DNA from: Trileptium ribeirensis
Taxonomy: Eukaryota > Nematoda > Enoplea > Enoplida > Thoracostomopsidae
Direction of reading: 5' to 3'
NCBI GenBank assembly: GCA_030248225.1
Contig: JASANE010018708.1
Span: 50,982 to 114,981, forward strand
Length of the DNA stretch: 64,000 nt
Positions 1-10,500 of the stretch are shown piece by piece. Within the stretch, counting starts at the first letter, position 1. Each line of letters starts with the position of its first letter. The translations under genes and the position numbers were made by a program. Under the pieces are notes generated by a model, which had not been told where the DNA came from, made no database searches, and saw only the letters and a program-made list of their open reading frames with translations.

Positions 1-109
1 CTCTGTCGCCGGCGAGCCGTTTCTCCGTGGTACTTGGCGTTTCCTGTGAACGACGCTTAGTGGCAGCTACTTGAAACTGCTTGCGCCGTCTTCTATCCTT
101 CGATACCAT
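1..109 (-). CDS. 5' end of a basic ORF running off the window edge (possibly Helitron/replicase-type N-terminus)
   Basis: An ATG at 109..107 (minus) opens a frame that stays open for 36 codons to the window edge. The peptide starts MVSKDRRRRKQF and continues with a Q-E-T-P-S-T-T-E-K-R-L-A-G-D-R pattern. Short Arg/Lys-rich repeats of the form E-x-x-E-x-R-L-A-x-x-R are common at the N-termini of eukaryotic Helitron-type proteins and related helicase ORFs; that resemblance is my inference and rests on few residues. No catalytic domain is visible because the rest lies outside the window. It could equally be an unrelated basic protein or a chance ORF. Confidence 0.3.
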   Translation of the reverse strand, partial: MVSKDRRRRKQFQVAATKRRSQETPSTTEKRLAGDR

Positions 110-213
110 TATATCGACGATGTTTGAGCAAATACGTAGGCTAATTTAGTGCAATAACAAAATGACTACCTGACGCCACGTTATTTTATATAATTATCTA
201 AATGTAAGATAAC

Positions 214-260
214 GGAGGTTGAACGGTCATGGCTTGTCACGCCATGACCGCACAACCTCC
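214..260. repeat. Long near-perfect hairpin (inverted repeat)
   Basis: Arms GGAGGTTG..CGGTCATGGC and GCCATGACCG..CAACCTCC pair as an 8-bp stem, a 2x2 internal mismatch and a 10-bp stem, closing a 7-nt loop (ttgtcac). It lies about 100 bp upstream of the ORF at the left edge. It could be a transposon terminus or a structured 5'UTR element; function unknown. Confidence 0.7.
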
Positions 261-300
261 AGCAGGACGTGGGTTTATTCCCTCATATCAACACACCTCT

Positions 301-475
301 AAAAGACACATGGATATGTTTTCATTTAAAAAAATTCGTCAAAATCGGCCGCTGTTGAAATAGAAAAGTCGTGTTGACAGAGAAAAAAAACGGACGCGCA
401 TATTTTTCACCCTATGTTCTCCTAGTGAGAATTCTTGGATTCCGAAGCTAACGCTTCTCCATCTCCGAATTCAAT
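301..475 (+). repeat. Direct repeat, copy 1 (~175 bp)
   Basis: Closely matches 1146..1328. Shared features are a run of A after tcatttaaa, the block gaaatagaaaagtcgtgttg, the block aacggacgcgcatatttttc, and the end gaagctaacgcttc...ccgaattcaat, which itself holds a small hairpin (gaagc taac gcttc). The copies are about 845 bp apart. Confidence 0.8.
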
Positions 476-1145
476 TACAACAAAATTTGATAAAAATCGA
501 TTCATGCGTTACCGATTTATGGACAAAAAAGATGAAATTTGACAAATTTCGGCTCGCCAGGGGGGTTATTTCCCTCATTCTCGGCAACGGGGCGAAGCAT
601 TGGCATATAACTAATACTGTATCCAAGCGATCTCTATGGCAAGTTGCTGTGAAAATTTGAGCCAAATCGACCGAGCCGTTCTGGAGATATGGAAGTTTGA
701 AAAAATTTTGCTAAATTAACCAAATGGCCGTGGGACCCAACTTAGAGGACTTATATCTCAATACCTAGAAGAGATAGAGCAAATCTGATGGCTCGTATCT
801 GGTAGGGCATGAGTTGCTCTATCACCATACCAAATTTCATTCCATTCGGATAAGTGGTTACATAGCTACAGCACGCCAAACTTTTGCCAAAATTTTCAAA
901 ATTTCACCATTTTTCAAGGCCCGCCTGGTGCCAGGGTGGCGCTACCCAAGCGACTCATATACCCAAGAATAAAGCTCGTCTAGACAAATGCTCCGATACC
1001 TAAATCATTCAAATCGGCCCAAGGGTTACGGAGTTATGAGCGAAAATACCCCTAAAAATGGGTCATTTTGACCCCTTACCCCCTGGGTACCCCCCATTGG
1101 GGGTCCCTGTGGGACCATGGGTAGGTCCCACCGGGATAAAACCCC

Positions 1146-1328
1146 CAAAAGGCACATCTAGAGATCTGTAGCTTTCGTTTAAAAAAATTCGTCAAAATCG
1201 GCCGAAGTTGAAATAGAAAAGTCGTGTTGACAGAGAAAAAAAACGGACGCGCATATTTTTCAACCTATGCTCTCCTAGTGAGAATTCTTCGATTCCGAAG
1301 CTAACGCTTCTCCATCTCCGAATTCAAT
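1146..1328 (+). repeat. Direct repeat, copy 2 (~183 bp)
   Basis: Second copy of the repeat at 301..475, nearly identical over its last 155 bases, with a small insertion near its start. The pair could be the ends of a non-autonomous element or two units of a larger dispersed repeat. No TG...CA ends were seen. Confidence 0.8.
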
Positions 1329-2157
1329 GCGAGACGCAGTATACGCACAAAAATAACAGCTTTATACATATTCAATTGCAATTTTTGTTCAAAAATGCTA
1401 AAACAATCAAACACGCTTAACTAAATAGTTAATTGTACTAGGACCAGTTCTGGCCCTAAAGGGTCCCAGTTACACCACCATTCCCCGCTGTGGTTCCCAG
1501 ACAACCCCGGTTTCCACTACTCCCCGGTGAAGCGCTAGTTGACCTAACGGAATCGCTTAGCTTAGCAGGCTGCCGCGGGTTTACCAGTGTTCGGCCCGGT
1601 CACTATACTGGCCCACGTATCTAGTAGTATGAAAGGCCCCCTGAGGGAGGGTCAACCTCTAGGCCTGCTCAAAGGTGTTAAGGCTGACCCGCCTTTCCCT
1701 CATTCTGTCCAAAATTTCTTGACAGTTGTGGTTTCTACGTCTCGAATCTGGGTACGTGAACCGGGTCGAACGGTGCCTTTGATTAGCCTAGTTCGGACCT
1801 TTCCCTTAGAATGACGAAACTAGGCAACTCCTGGAGACTGATACCAGGGCCCTAATCTGTTCGAAGCAATTTGATTAAGACAGAGGACCGAGGCCTTCTT
1901 ACCGGACCCCGTGATAAGCCGGCTGCTAGTTTCTTAGACTGCTCATCGGATAATACCGAAGTGGTTCCTTGAAAGATTTGTTCGTGATTCCTAGTATTGT
2001 GCTATTGTTTTTATTCCTATGCTAACGCTTTGGATTTAGCTTGTACTATAGGAGCTTTAGTCGTCCGAGAATAGAAAAACGTATCGCCTAAGCATAAAAA
2101 TAACACTCTAGCAATTTATTAAAGCAATGCGAACAGGTGTATATTTAAACATGTAAG

Positions 2158-5100
2158 TGTAAGGGGGTACGCGGGCAGCCCAACGTCTACCTGCAGGAAC
2201 TCCGCACCCCGAAATTTCTATTGCCCCCAGGGGTGGGCTCAGTGCAGAAGAGAGTTGCCGCCCTCTGGTCCTGGTGTTCCTGGGCAGGACCCCCGTGCGA
2301 ATACGGCCAACGTTGTCTAGTGGATGATATAGGTCCCCCCCGGTGTGGCAACCCGTTTGTGCGATGAAGGGGAAATGGGCCGCTCTCGTACACCCACTGC
2401 CGCGCGCGGGGAGCTAAGGAACAGGTGAACGCCCTCCAGCAGGCCAACGACTAACTAATGTGCACTTGTTTCATATAGGAATCGCAGTAAATTCTGATGC
2501 GTTTTGGTGTGTGTGTTTCTTCCGACGATGTTGTTTGCCAGCACCGGAAATGTGTCTTACTATCTTGCCACTTAAACTACTACAGAAGCCTGAAGGGTTG
2601 ATAGTGGAGAAGTGCGTTGGTCGTACGAGCGGGACATATTGTTTCGGTTAAGTAGTGACGCTGGGTTAAGGTAGTTGGTGCGGGACCTAGCCCGACCATA
2701 AGCTTTGCTATTGCTTCGCTGAGAATCGCGGTTAACACTAGGAAAACACCAAACTACAAAACCCCATGAGCTTATTACGCTGATATACAATGGAACGACT
2801 ATGCAAGAGTTTATTGCAAGCATTGGGAACGGCATAAAAGTTACCAAAACAGTACAAGCTACACGAAAGAATGCTTATTATTATTATTTACATGCAGGAA
2901 CAAAAATATTCGTCGATCATACTATTTACAAGTACCAGAATCAGTGGATATGAATACAAGTTGATCGCTTTGACCCACACTATCGTTTACGTTGCTTGAC
3001 AGGGCTTAGCGAACAGAGCATAAGAAAATCATTTTGTTTCATTTTGGCCGGGGTTCATGAAGGAAAAGAGAAAAGTATTTTGGGTGTAAATTTTCAGGGT
3101 GGCGAGGCCGACTGTTGCACCGTACTCAAAAATTCCACGCGAGCATGCTCACAAGCCAAACTCAATGCACTGCTCCCAAAGAGCACCACCTATTGCACCA
3201 CCCGATTAGCCAAAGCCGAAACGCTAAAGTAATTGGCCGCATGTAAATTGCCTTGTTTTGACCTGTCCAAAACCACCGTAAAACATGAGCAAACCGGTGA
3301 AAGCTTTATAAATAAACCACGATCCCACCGCAACTGCGATAGGATCGGGAACTCAGTACGTTCGCTGCTGCAAACCCGAACTCGGGAAATACAAGTTGGG
3401 TAAATTTAAACTTTGTGCAAAAGTCGTCAATAAGATTCGCTCACTGAGGCCTGACGGATCCTGAACGTACAGCGGGCATGCTAAGAAACAAGACCGCCAC
3501 TGTGAAAGAAACACCCTGTCGGTTGAGAAAATAAAACCGAAAACCAAAAAGGAAGCCATCAGGCGCACGTGAGAATTCAATTAAACTAGAAAAGTGCAAA
3601 ACTAAAGAAAAAATCGTCTGAAAGTCGACCAGTTTCTAAACCAGCAGGCCCGTACTGAGCTCCCCGAGTTAAGTGTACACCGCATTTTATACTCCGATTT
3701 AAATTTCCCACAATTACTCAAAACTAACTGGGCCAATCACGAGCCCCGATGAACAGTTACAGAGAACGGCCGTCCGAATCAGCAGTATCATAAAACATCA
3801 AACGAAAATAAGTACGTTTATATAACCAACAGAGTTTCATAAGACTTTTATCGCATCCCGAAATTATCACTTTGTATTTTCTTATCACCGAATTATGGTA
3901 GTCCTTAAGATTAGATTTAGTATCCGAGATAACATTTGAAACCGGGCGCCGTAAAATGAATATTTTGAACTCTATTTGTAAACCTTATTTGACTCGCAAG
4001 ATAACGATGTTACAAACTTAGTAGAATAACGGCTGGCTGGCGTCGAAAGGCCAGTTGTAAATACTTTACTGGGCGAGATAATAAAATGTTAGATTTACAA
4101 CCGCCCACCATAAAAATTCCAGAGCTAGATGGTAGATTTTAAATGTTCCCTACCGCAACAGAGAGGGTTAATCAGTAACTGGACTGCAATGTTTGAAATT
4201 AAGAAACAGTCGAACAAAGGAAAAACGCCACAACTGTCAGCCAACGATTCCGCCTGCCATTGACGCACACAACTCCAGTATTTAAACGTGGCACAAAAGT
4301 ACAGCGAAATTTTAGGCACTGAATAAGCAATGATCGCCGCCGTGCGCTACCACAGAAGCGAAATGAGAAACAGTGCACAAGAGCAACCCGCCAGACGCCG
4401 CAGTCCCACGCCAAAAACTCGACGTCGGTCAGAACCCACTCTAAAACAAGATGCCCGCCTAGCCAAAAACAGAATCCCCACTCGCACGGATAACGCCACT
4501 GGGTGCCACGATACACAAGAAAACGCAGAGTGCCCCGAGGGGCGAGCCCTTCCGCCAGACATATCACTCTGCGACGCCTGGCCGAAACATCGAAGAAATA
4601 CGCAATATAAATACCATCGCAATAACACGCCGATAACATTTCTAAACGTACACACTGCCGAGAACAGATGTAAATGTCGAACTCCTCCCTACCGAGATAC
4701 ACTCTGTCAAAGTACTGCAATAGTGACCGCTAAATTTCACATTTCAAAAGATGCAGAAGTTGTAAATGTTCACGGATAAACGCTACGATCGAATTACAAT
4801 AAACTACGCGATACTGCATAAACTATAACCCGCGATCACATACGAAACAATTGATAACGATCCAGTCGCGGACGCAATTGACCATGTTAGAGATAACGCT
4901 CGCCCCATCCCGTAATTTAGCAATAGCAAGTAAATCACTTGCAAGCAGTAAAAATGCCTGTGAAGTTACCGGCCACAGTCTTAACGGACCGATAAAAAAA
5001 CCCAGTACGCGCGACTGCACACGTAGAGAGAGGCGCAGAGTGCAGTACTGTCGCAGCACAAAGGCGTCCGCCAACAAAAGAAAGACACCGAGCGTCCGCG

Positions 5101-5295
5101 ACATATACACCATTCACCGAGTATTAAAATACTCTAGTCTCACTGCTATAAAAACGCGCTATACAAAACGAGCACGAAGAAATGACACCCAAACACAGGG
5201 TCGAACACAGGTCGGAAACAGGCATTCGTCGTCGAAAAAAGATCGTAGAGGATTGTGAGTGGAAGGGTTACGCACCGGGAAACCCTTCCCTCACA
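2158..5295 (-). repeat. 3' LTR of the giant element
   Basis: On the minus strand it starts TGTGAGGGAAGGG at 5295 and ends CCCCCTTACA at 2158. It aligns end to end with 23885..27021. Sample stretches compared by eye differ at roughly 4-7% of positions plus small indels. It retains the same TATA-like motif (3685..3691) and the AATAAA complement (2810..2815). Small ORFs inside are not preserved between the two LTRs. Confidence 0.95.
2810..2815 (-). terminator. Candidate poly(A) signal AATAAA in the 3' LTR
   Basis: TTTATT on the plus strand reads AATAAA in element orientation. It is conserved at the equivalent place in the other LTR (24541..24546) and sits about 840 nt after the candidate transcription start, so it would define the end of R. 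Inference from motif and conservation only. Confidence 0.45.
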
Positions 5296-5312
5296 AATCC
5301 CCCATTTTCGTT
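5296..5312 (-). promoter_or_regulatory. Polypurine tract (plus-strand primer) candidate
   Basis: Immediately upstream of the 3' LTR in element orientation the sequence reads cgaaaatgggggattt, a purine-rich run ending 2-3 nt from the TGTGAG LTR start. This is the position and composition expected for the RNase-H-resistant primer of plus-strand DNA synthesis. Confidence 0.75.
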
Positions 5313-6185
5313 TTGTGAATTGAAAGATTTTACTTAAGAGTGAGCAATTGTAACATAGACCGCCGACCGGTGTCCGTTCCCGACGATTATATGCCATAAA
5401 CCAGACAAGCCATGTGCACACGTATGCACACCGCAATGGTCTACCAACAACAAGGTTATACAATTGCGATACAATTACATCAATCAATAACCGTCGATAT
5501 AAAACATGCTAATTGAATAGTAGCTGCCAAGCTGACAAAACGCGAGTTTACTGAAACGATTTAGTCGGGTTCCCAAAGAATGCCAGGGCACCACTAAGTA
5601 ACCTATATGCCTAACCCCAACAGTACTGGCTCGATAGGAGTACCAGTACCTAGATCCGTTTGCCGGCTGTTTAATTCCTGGTTAAAAAAATTTGTGGTTA
5701 AAAATTTGAGACCTGTTAAAGTAAAGTGGGAAAAAAGAAAAAAATTTGTTTGGAATGCCAGGGTGACGCCAGTGTCTGCTTTCGCATGCGTCCAAGTTTG
5801 GTAAATATGGCTCTGATATTGTAATAACTATGCTTAGCGGAATTACGGAATTTGCTCGACTCTGGCATATTTGTGGGTCCTGGTGGCTTTCCTGCTTGTG
5901 ATTAGATTTCTATTTCGAAAACCAGAAGAGAAAGGAAGGGCTACCCTACCTGTTGCTTTGCTGATCAGGATATGCCTTACTAAGGAAAATGTTGATTGGG
6001 GCAGATTCAACAGATATCGCTACATTAACTGCTTTGGTGCTTGTCAGCGAGTCGAGGACGCTTGGTTTACTAGCGTTCGAGTACTCCTCTTCCGTTTCAG
6101 AATTTTAAATGAAACTAAAAGAAGCCTAGGTTTGGGTTTTCTCATGTTTATTTTGGAGTACTCGTTACCCTCGCGGAGAAAGATG
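5313..6185 (-). other. Non-coding 3' region of the element between ORF3 and the PPT
   Basis: About 870 bp between the ORF3 stop codon and the polypurine tract. The largest open stretch on the opposite strand (5871..6200 plus) shows no known family and overlaps ORF3, so I treat it as chance. No structure stood out. Confidence 0.5.
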
Positions 6186-7385
6186 TTATTCGCACGCTAG
6201 CTGTTGCAATAGATAATCCATTTCCTCCAGTCCCGCCGGTGTGAGGGTAGGCTCATTCATGGGATACACTACGTACGCCGTATGTGGCAAAGTCGGTTCC
6301 CATTTCCATGATTCGATGTCTTGCAGACTTGGAGGTAAAGGTACAACGCGAATGGGCTGTAAATTTCTCATTTGGGCCAGTTTGTTTTCCAATTTTGTTG
6401 CGACGCCCTGAGCCCACTCGGTTTTCGGTGTCTGGTAGATGTTCCAGTATGGCGACGGCGGGATGACCGATATTACGATATTTGCCGCTATTATGTGCCT
6501 TAGATATGATAGCTTCCTGGCAATGGCTTTAGTGTATGTGGTCGCATTCAACAACGTGATTTCGCCAGCTTTATTTCGTGACAGGGCGGCTTGTTGTCCG
6601 CCAACGAAAATAATTTGACTAATCGGTGGTTTGGCTACCAATACAGCGAGTTGAACCAATTCCGTGAAAGATGCGTCTGGCCATGATAGTATTGTTTTAT
6701 CCTGGTCGTTTGTTTGAATGCCCAGCAGTGGGAATATGCAATGGTCGCCGATAACAATGGTACGCGGCCATGGACTCTGCCCAGTACGGCGAAGGCTCCG
6801 TACCTCCTCCAGAATCTTTCCCATGACGTTTTTAACCTTGTGATTTAATGGCTTGAAGTGAAGCTCGTGCGCCTGCATACCGACGCCCCAAAACATATCC
6901 TGTGGATTAGCCTCGAGTAGTTGCGTGTTGCCCAAGTTCTCGAGCAGGTTCCCGACGTACGGGTCTTCGCATTTTTGCAGAACCAAGGGTCGCATTATCG
7001 ATGGCAGCATATGCCAGAGTATTGCTTTGCCGATGGCAGACAAATACTGCTCCTTATGCGCTCGAGCAATAGCTTTCACCTTAGCGGGGTGTAAGTTGTC
7101 GCGTCCCACCTCATCCATGGCTTCGGCTTGGTCGTATAAGTATGATATGGCGAACTGATATGCCTGCTCCACTGTATGGAAACTGCGGCCGGCGACATGG
7201 ATGTTGCCGTGGATTTTGTAGAAGTTTGAGAGGGGCGTGAGGCCAGTACCCTTACTGAGGAACGGTTCCCATCGTTGCGACCAGTCAACCTCGTAGTCTG
7301 GGACACAATGGTACGTGTCGAAATACGTGTCACTGGGACCGCCCGGAGAGTATCGTTGTGATGTGGCGGCAACGCTTTGGTCCAT
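6186..7385 (-). CDS. ORF3: NADAR (YbiA-like) domain fused to a degenerate SGNH/GDSL-like domain
   Basis: 399 aa from ATG 7385 to TAA 6186. Residues ~50-195 match the NADAR/YbiA fold: LSNFY (52-56), the block FHTVEQAYQF (69-78) and FWGVG (165-169) line up with the hallmark positions of that family, known for N-glycosidase and ADP-ribose-removing activity on guanine bases and riboflavin intermediates. Residues ~207-399 look like an SGNH/GDSL hydrolase: a beta-strand ending IGDHC (212-216, His where the nucleophilic Ser belongs), the strand IIFVGG (258-263), and a final LTPAGLEEM helix with no DxxH. The hydrolase half is therefore probably non-catalytic. The frame is open upstream to 7523 but holds no good ATG before 7385; a strong splice acceptor ends at 7389, so I chose that start. 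It occupies the canonical env slot and uses the frame of ORF1 and ORF2. Counteraction of host ADP-ribosylation is inference. Confidence 0.85.
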   Translation of the reverse strand: MDQSVAATSQRYSPGGPSDTYFDTYHCVPDYEVDWSQRWEPFLSKGTGLTPLSNFYKIHGNIHVAGRSFHTVEQAYQFAISYLYDQAEAMDEVGRDNLHPAKVKAIARAHKEQYLSAIGKAILWHMLPSIMRPLVLQKCEDPYVGNLLENLGNTQLLEANPQDMFWGVGMQAHELHFKPLNHKVKNVMGKILEEVRSLRRTGQSPWPRTIVIGDHCIFPLLGIQTNDQDKTILSWPDASFTELVQLAVLVAKPPISQIIFVGGQQAALSRNKAGEITLLNATTYTKAIARKLSYLRHIIAANIVISVIPPSPYWNIYQTPKTEWAQGVATKLENKLAQMRNLQPIRVVPLPPSLQDIESWKWEPTLPHTAYVVYPMNEPTLTPAGLEEMDYLLQQLACE

Positions 7386-7410
7386 GACCTGAGAATGAAA
7401 TGAAAGCATG
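7386..7410 (-). promoter_or_regulatory. 3' splice acceptor for the ORF3 subgenomic mRNA (predicted)
   Basis: In element orientation ctttcatttcattctcAG|GTC precedes the ORF3 ATG (7385) by three bases: a pyrimidine-rich tract followed by CAG. The intron would end at 7389 and the exon begin at 7388. It pairs naturally with the donor at 23556|23555. Prediction from consensus only. Confidence 0.6.
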
Positions 7411-7523
7411 GTTATACAATACATAAATGAAGTTAAGATACTGTGACAATTGTTGACGGGGCAATATGGTACAGACGACGGTGGCAGGTATGTTGCCACG
7501 TCGGGACAGTTGATGTACTGCTG

Positions 7524-10500
7524 TCAATCGGACTCCGGCGGCAACGGCTTCAAAGTACGCAGCTCTAGCTGGCTCGGAGTCAAACTTCCGGCACCGGTTC
7601 CGTGCGGTGAGTCGTCGTCCGATGCGGGGCGATTACGCGCTGGTTTGCCCTTGCCTGTGATACTATGCTTCTTCGTTGTTCCTCGTTTGATTGCTGGCGT
7701 TGTTCGGTTCGTAGCTCTAGTCCTGGTCTTGTCGCGCGGTTTCGGAGACAGCGGTGGTGATTCACCACTGGAAGAATCGTCCGAATCCTCCGGCATGCGG
7801 CGAAACTTTACCGACTGTTTGGTAGTGTTAGCAGGTGCCTTTGCGTCGGGTTTCCTGCTAGTTATTCGCAACGCTTGTTGAAGAACGTTATCGATCGCTT
7901 TGTCGTACTGCTGATCGATGCGCTGCACCCTATCGGTCTTGATTTGGGCTGGTCCCCTGGGTTTCGACTGTTCGCTGGCTCGTGTAAGCTGCGAGACGGG
8001 AGCGGCTGTAGCCTGGACGCCGAGTTGGCTACCAACTGGCGTGTTATGACTACGGTCGTGAGTCAAGAGCGGTCGGTCGTCAATCAGAAGGTCTTGCTGT
8101 TGTATTTGGCTGGGCCGTATTGGTTGCCCAGGTTCAGCGTCTCCGAGACCATCCGATGAGTCCGACGGCAGACGAGACCGGGGTGACGCCGGCATGTGAG
8201 CAGGAGGTGAATCCAACGCGTCAATTGGTTCCGCTTCGGACGAATCTGGGTCATAATGTGGCGCGTCCGCAGTACGCTGCGCTTCCTCAAATTCCCAATT
8301 TGCGCGAAAAACCTCGTCTCCCTTCAGAGGTCGCAACAACTCAGTCCGATCTATGGCGGCAAGCGGATCTGGTCCGTCAACTGCAAACACTCGTGGGGGA
8401 AACGCTTTCTTAGTGCGGTTCATGTGCACTGTTAGAATCGGCCCATCAGGTATTCCTACGAGCTGGACCGTCATGCTTGGAGCTTTGACTTCGATGACGC
8501 GGTAGGGTCCGTGCCATCGGCGAACCAGTTTCCGGCTCAAATGCGGGGACCAGTTGTAGGCGTACACCCAAACTAAATCACCAGGTTGATAGCTTGCCTC
8601 CTTTGCGTTCTTGTTATACTGTGCAGCCTGCTTTGATTGTGCGTTCCGCAGAGCCTGGCGTACGTTTTGTCTAACGCGACGCAGCCAGCCCAGAACGATT
8701 GTCCGATACGCGCTGACCCCTGAGTAGTTTTCCAAACAGTGCTTTTCCGCCATGTCACCCGGCAGTCTTGGGTCAAATCCGTGCATTAGTACAAACGGGG
8801 ACTCGCCAGTGGTGCTATGGATGGCAGCGTTGTAGGCCATCGTGACGTAAGGGAGCATTTCGTCCCACCGCAAATGGTCGTTAGCCGAAAGGCTGGTTTT
8901 CAACATTTGTAGCAACGTCCGATTGAACCGTTCGATTTCCCCGTTGGCCTGGGGGTGGTGGGCAATCACCTCACGTTTGTAAGTACTAACAATGGCGCAT
9001 ATACTTTTAAACAAGGCGGAGACAAACTGTCTTCCTTGGTCAGAGAGCAGCTCCTTCGGAGCTCCGAACCGGTTCACCAGTCCGTCCACGAATAGCTCAG
9101 CCACGGTTCTGGCTTTCTGGTCGCTAGTAGGAAAAGTGATGGCAAATTTGGTGAACTGGTCAATGAACGCAACCACATAACGGTTTCCAGACAGTGTCGT
9201 GACTCGAACGTCAAGAATATCAACGAAGACCCGGAACATTGGTTGCGTCGGCACGGGCAGCAGACCCATAGGTGCCTTTGGTTTCTTGGGCGGGTTCTTT
9301 GACGTTTGGCATACTAAACATGTCTGAATCCATCGAGACACGTCTCGGTTAATGGTAGGCCAGTAATAAAACATGGCGACTTTTGCTACCATCCTGTTAC
9401 GACCAGGGTGTCCAGCGTACACACCCTCGTGTTCGCGTGCAAGAATAGTTTCTACCAAGCTAGCAGGAACGCAAATTTTGGGCCTAGTGTCCGCAACAAC
9501 ACAAGGCTGCTTGTATAAAATCTCGTCCTCGTTGAGCTCAAACTGTGAGGCAGTCAACAAAACTCGACGAGCCGCTTTATCGTCCTCGGGGAGTACGCCT
9601 GTACGCAGATGATGGACGATGGGGCCAAAATATTCGTCCTTTTCTTGTTCTTCCGCAAGATTGGCAGCGTCACAACCGAGCTCGGGAGCGTTCAACTCCT
9701 CGGCGAGATAAATGTCTGGCTCAAGAGTCAGCTTATCTCGCCGCCTCTCTAAAGGTTGCTGTTCGGCCATCAAGGCGTTCGGTTCATCCTCCACATCGAA
9801 TGGACGTCTACCAAACCGTCGTTTCCAATGTGGTACATGCCCTTTTCGTTGGGGCTGTGCATCCGATATAGAACTGTCAGAAGAGATCGAATGCCCGGAT
9901 CCCTGATCCGCCTCATCTCCTCCACCGGCTTCTTTTGACGTCGTTGGTTGCTGGACCGGTCTGTCAGTGAACAAATTAGGTGATGCTCTTTGTTTTGACG
10001 GTGTTTTTCGATTCTGCCCAACAATGGCATTCACCATCCGCATATCCTTTCGCCGTTCTTCCAACGGAACTTCCTCCGATGCTTCGTCACTATGCGGCTC
10101 GTGTCGTGGATCGCGTGACAGAGCATCTGCGTTGCCGTTCGCCTTTCCCGGCCGATATACGATTTCGAAACTCCCGAACTCAACGAGCAGTTCGTTGCTC
10201 CACTGCGCAATCCGCGAATTCTTGGGCGGTTTTGCGAAGAGTTGTTTCAGTGGTTTGTGGTCGGTCTCCACCACGAATTTATGCCCGTACAGGTAATGTT
10301 TGAAGTATAACACGGCCCAGCGTATAGCCAGCGCCTCTGCTTCGATCGGCGGGTAGCGTCTCTGGTACGACAGGAGTGCCTTGCTGGCATAAGCGATGGG
10401 CTTGATTCCGCCGTCGGTCTTCTGCGACAGTACTGCCCCCATGGCGAAACCTGACGCATCAGTTTGTACAATAAACGGCACACCGAAATCGGGATAGATT

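Larger units (their letters stand above)
110..2157. other. Left flank of the giant element: non-coding, repeat-bearing
   Basis: No convincing gene. It holds a long hairpin (214..260), two ~180-bp direct repeats (301..475 and 1146..1328), and GC-rich tracts around 1075..1145 and 1441..1960 that differ in composition from the AT-rich surroundings. Short ORFs here (for example 1587..1814 plus) resemble nothing I know. The last bases before the LTR do not match those after the other LTR. Confidence 0.5.

Noticed and set aside
4199..4779. Overlapping ORFs on both strands inside the 3' LTR (173 aa minus, 149 aa plus)
   Set aside because: The homologous region of the 5' LTR (25932..26434) has indels that change the frame and length on both strands, so coding is not conserved.
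7386..7499. ORF3 starting at the upstream GTG (7499)
   Set aside because: Not an ATG, and the stretch down to 7389 is pyrimidine-rich and ends in a splice acceptor, so it is more likely intron than coding.
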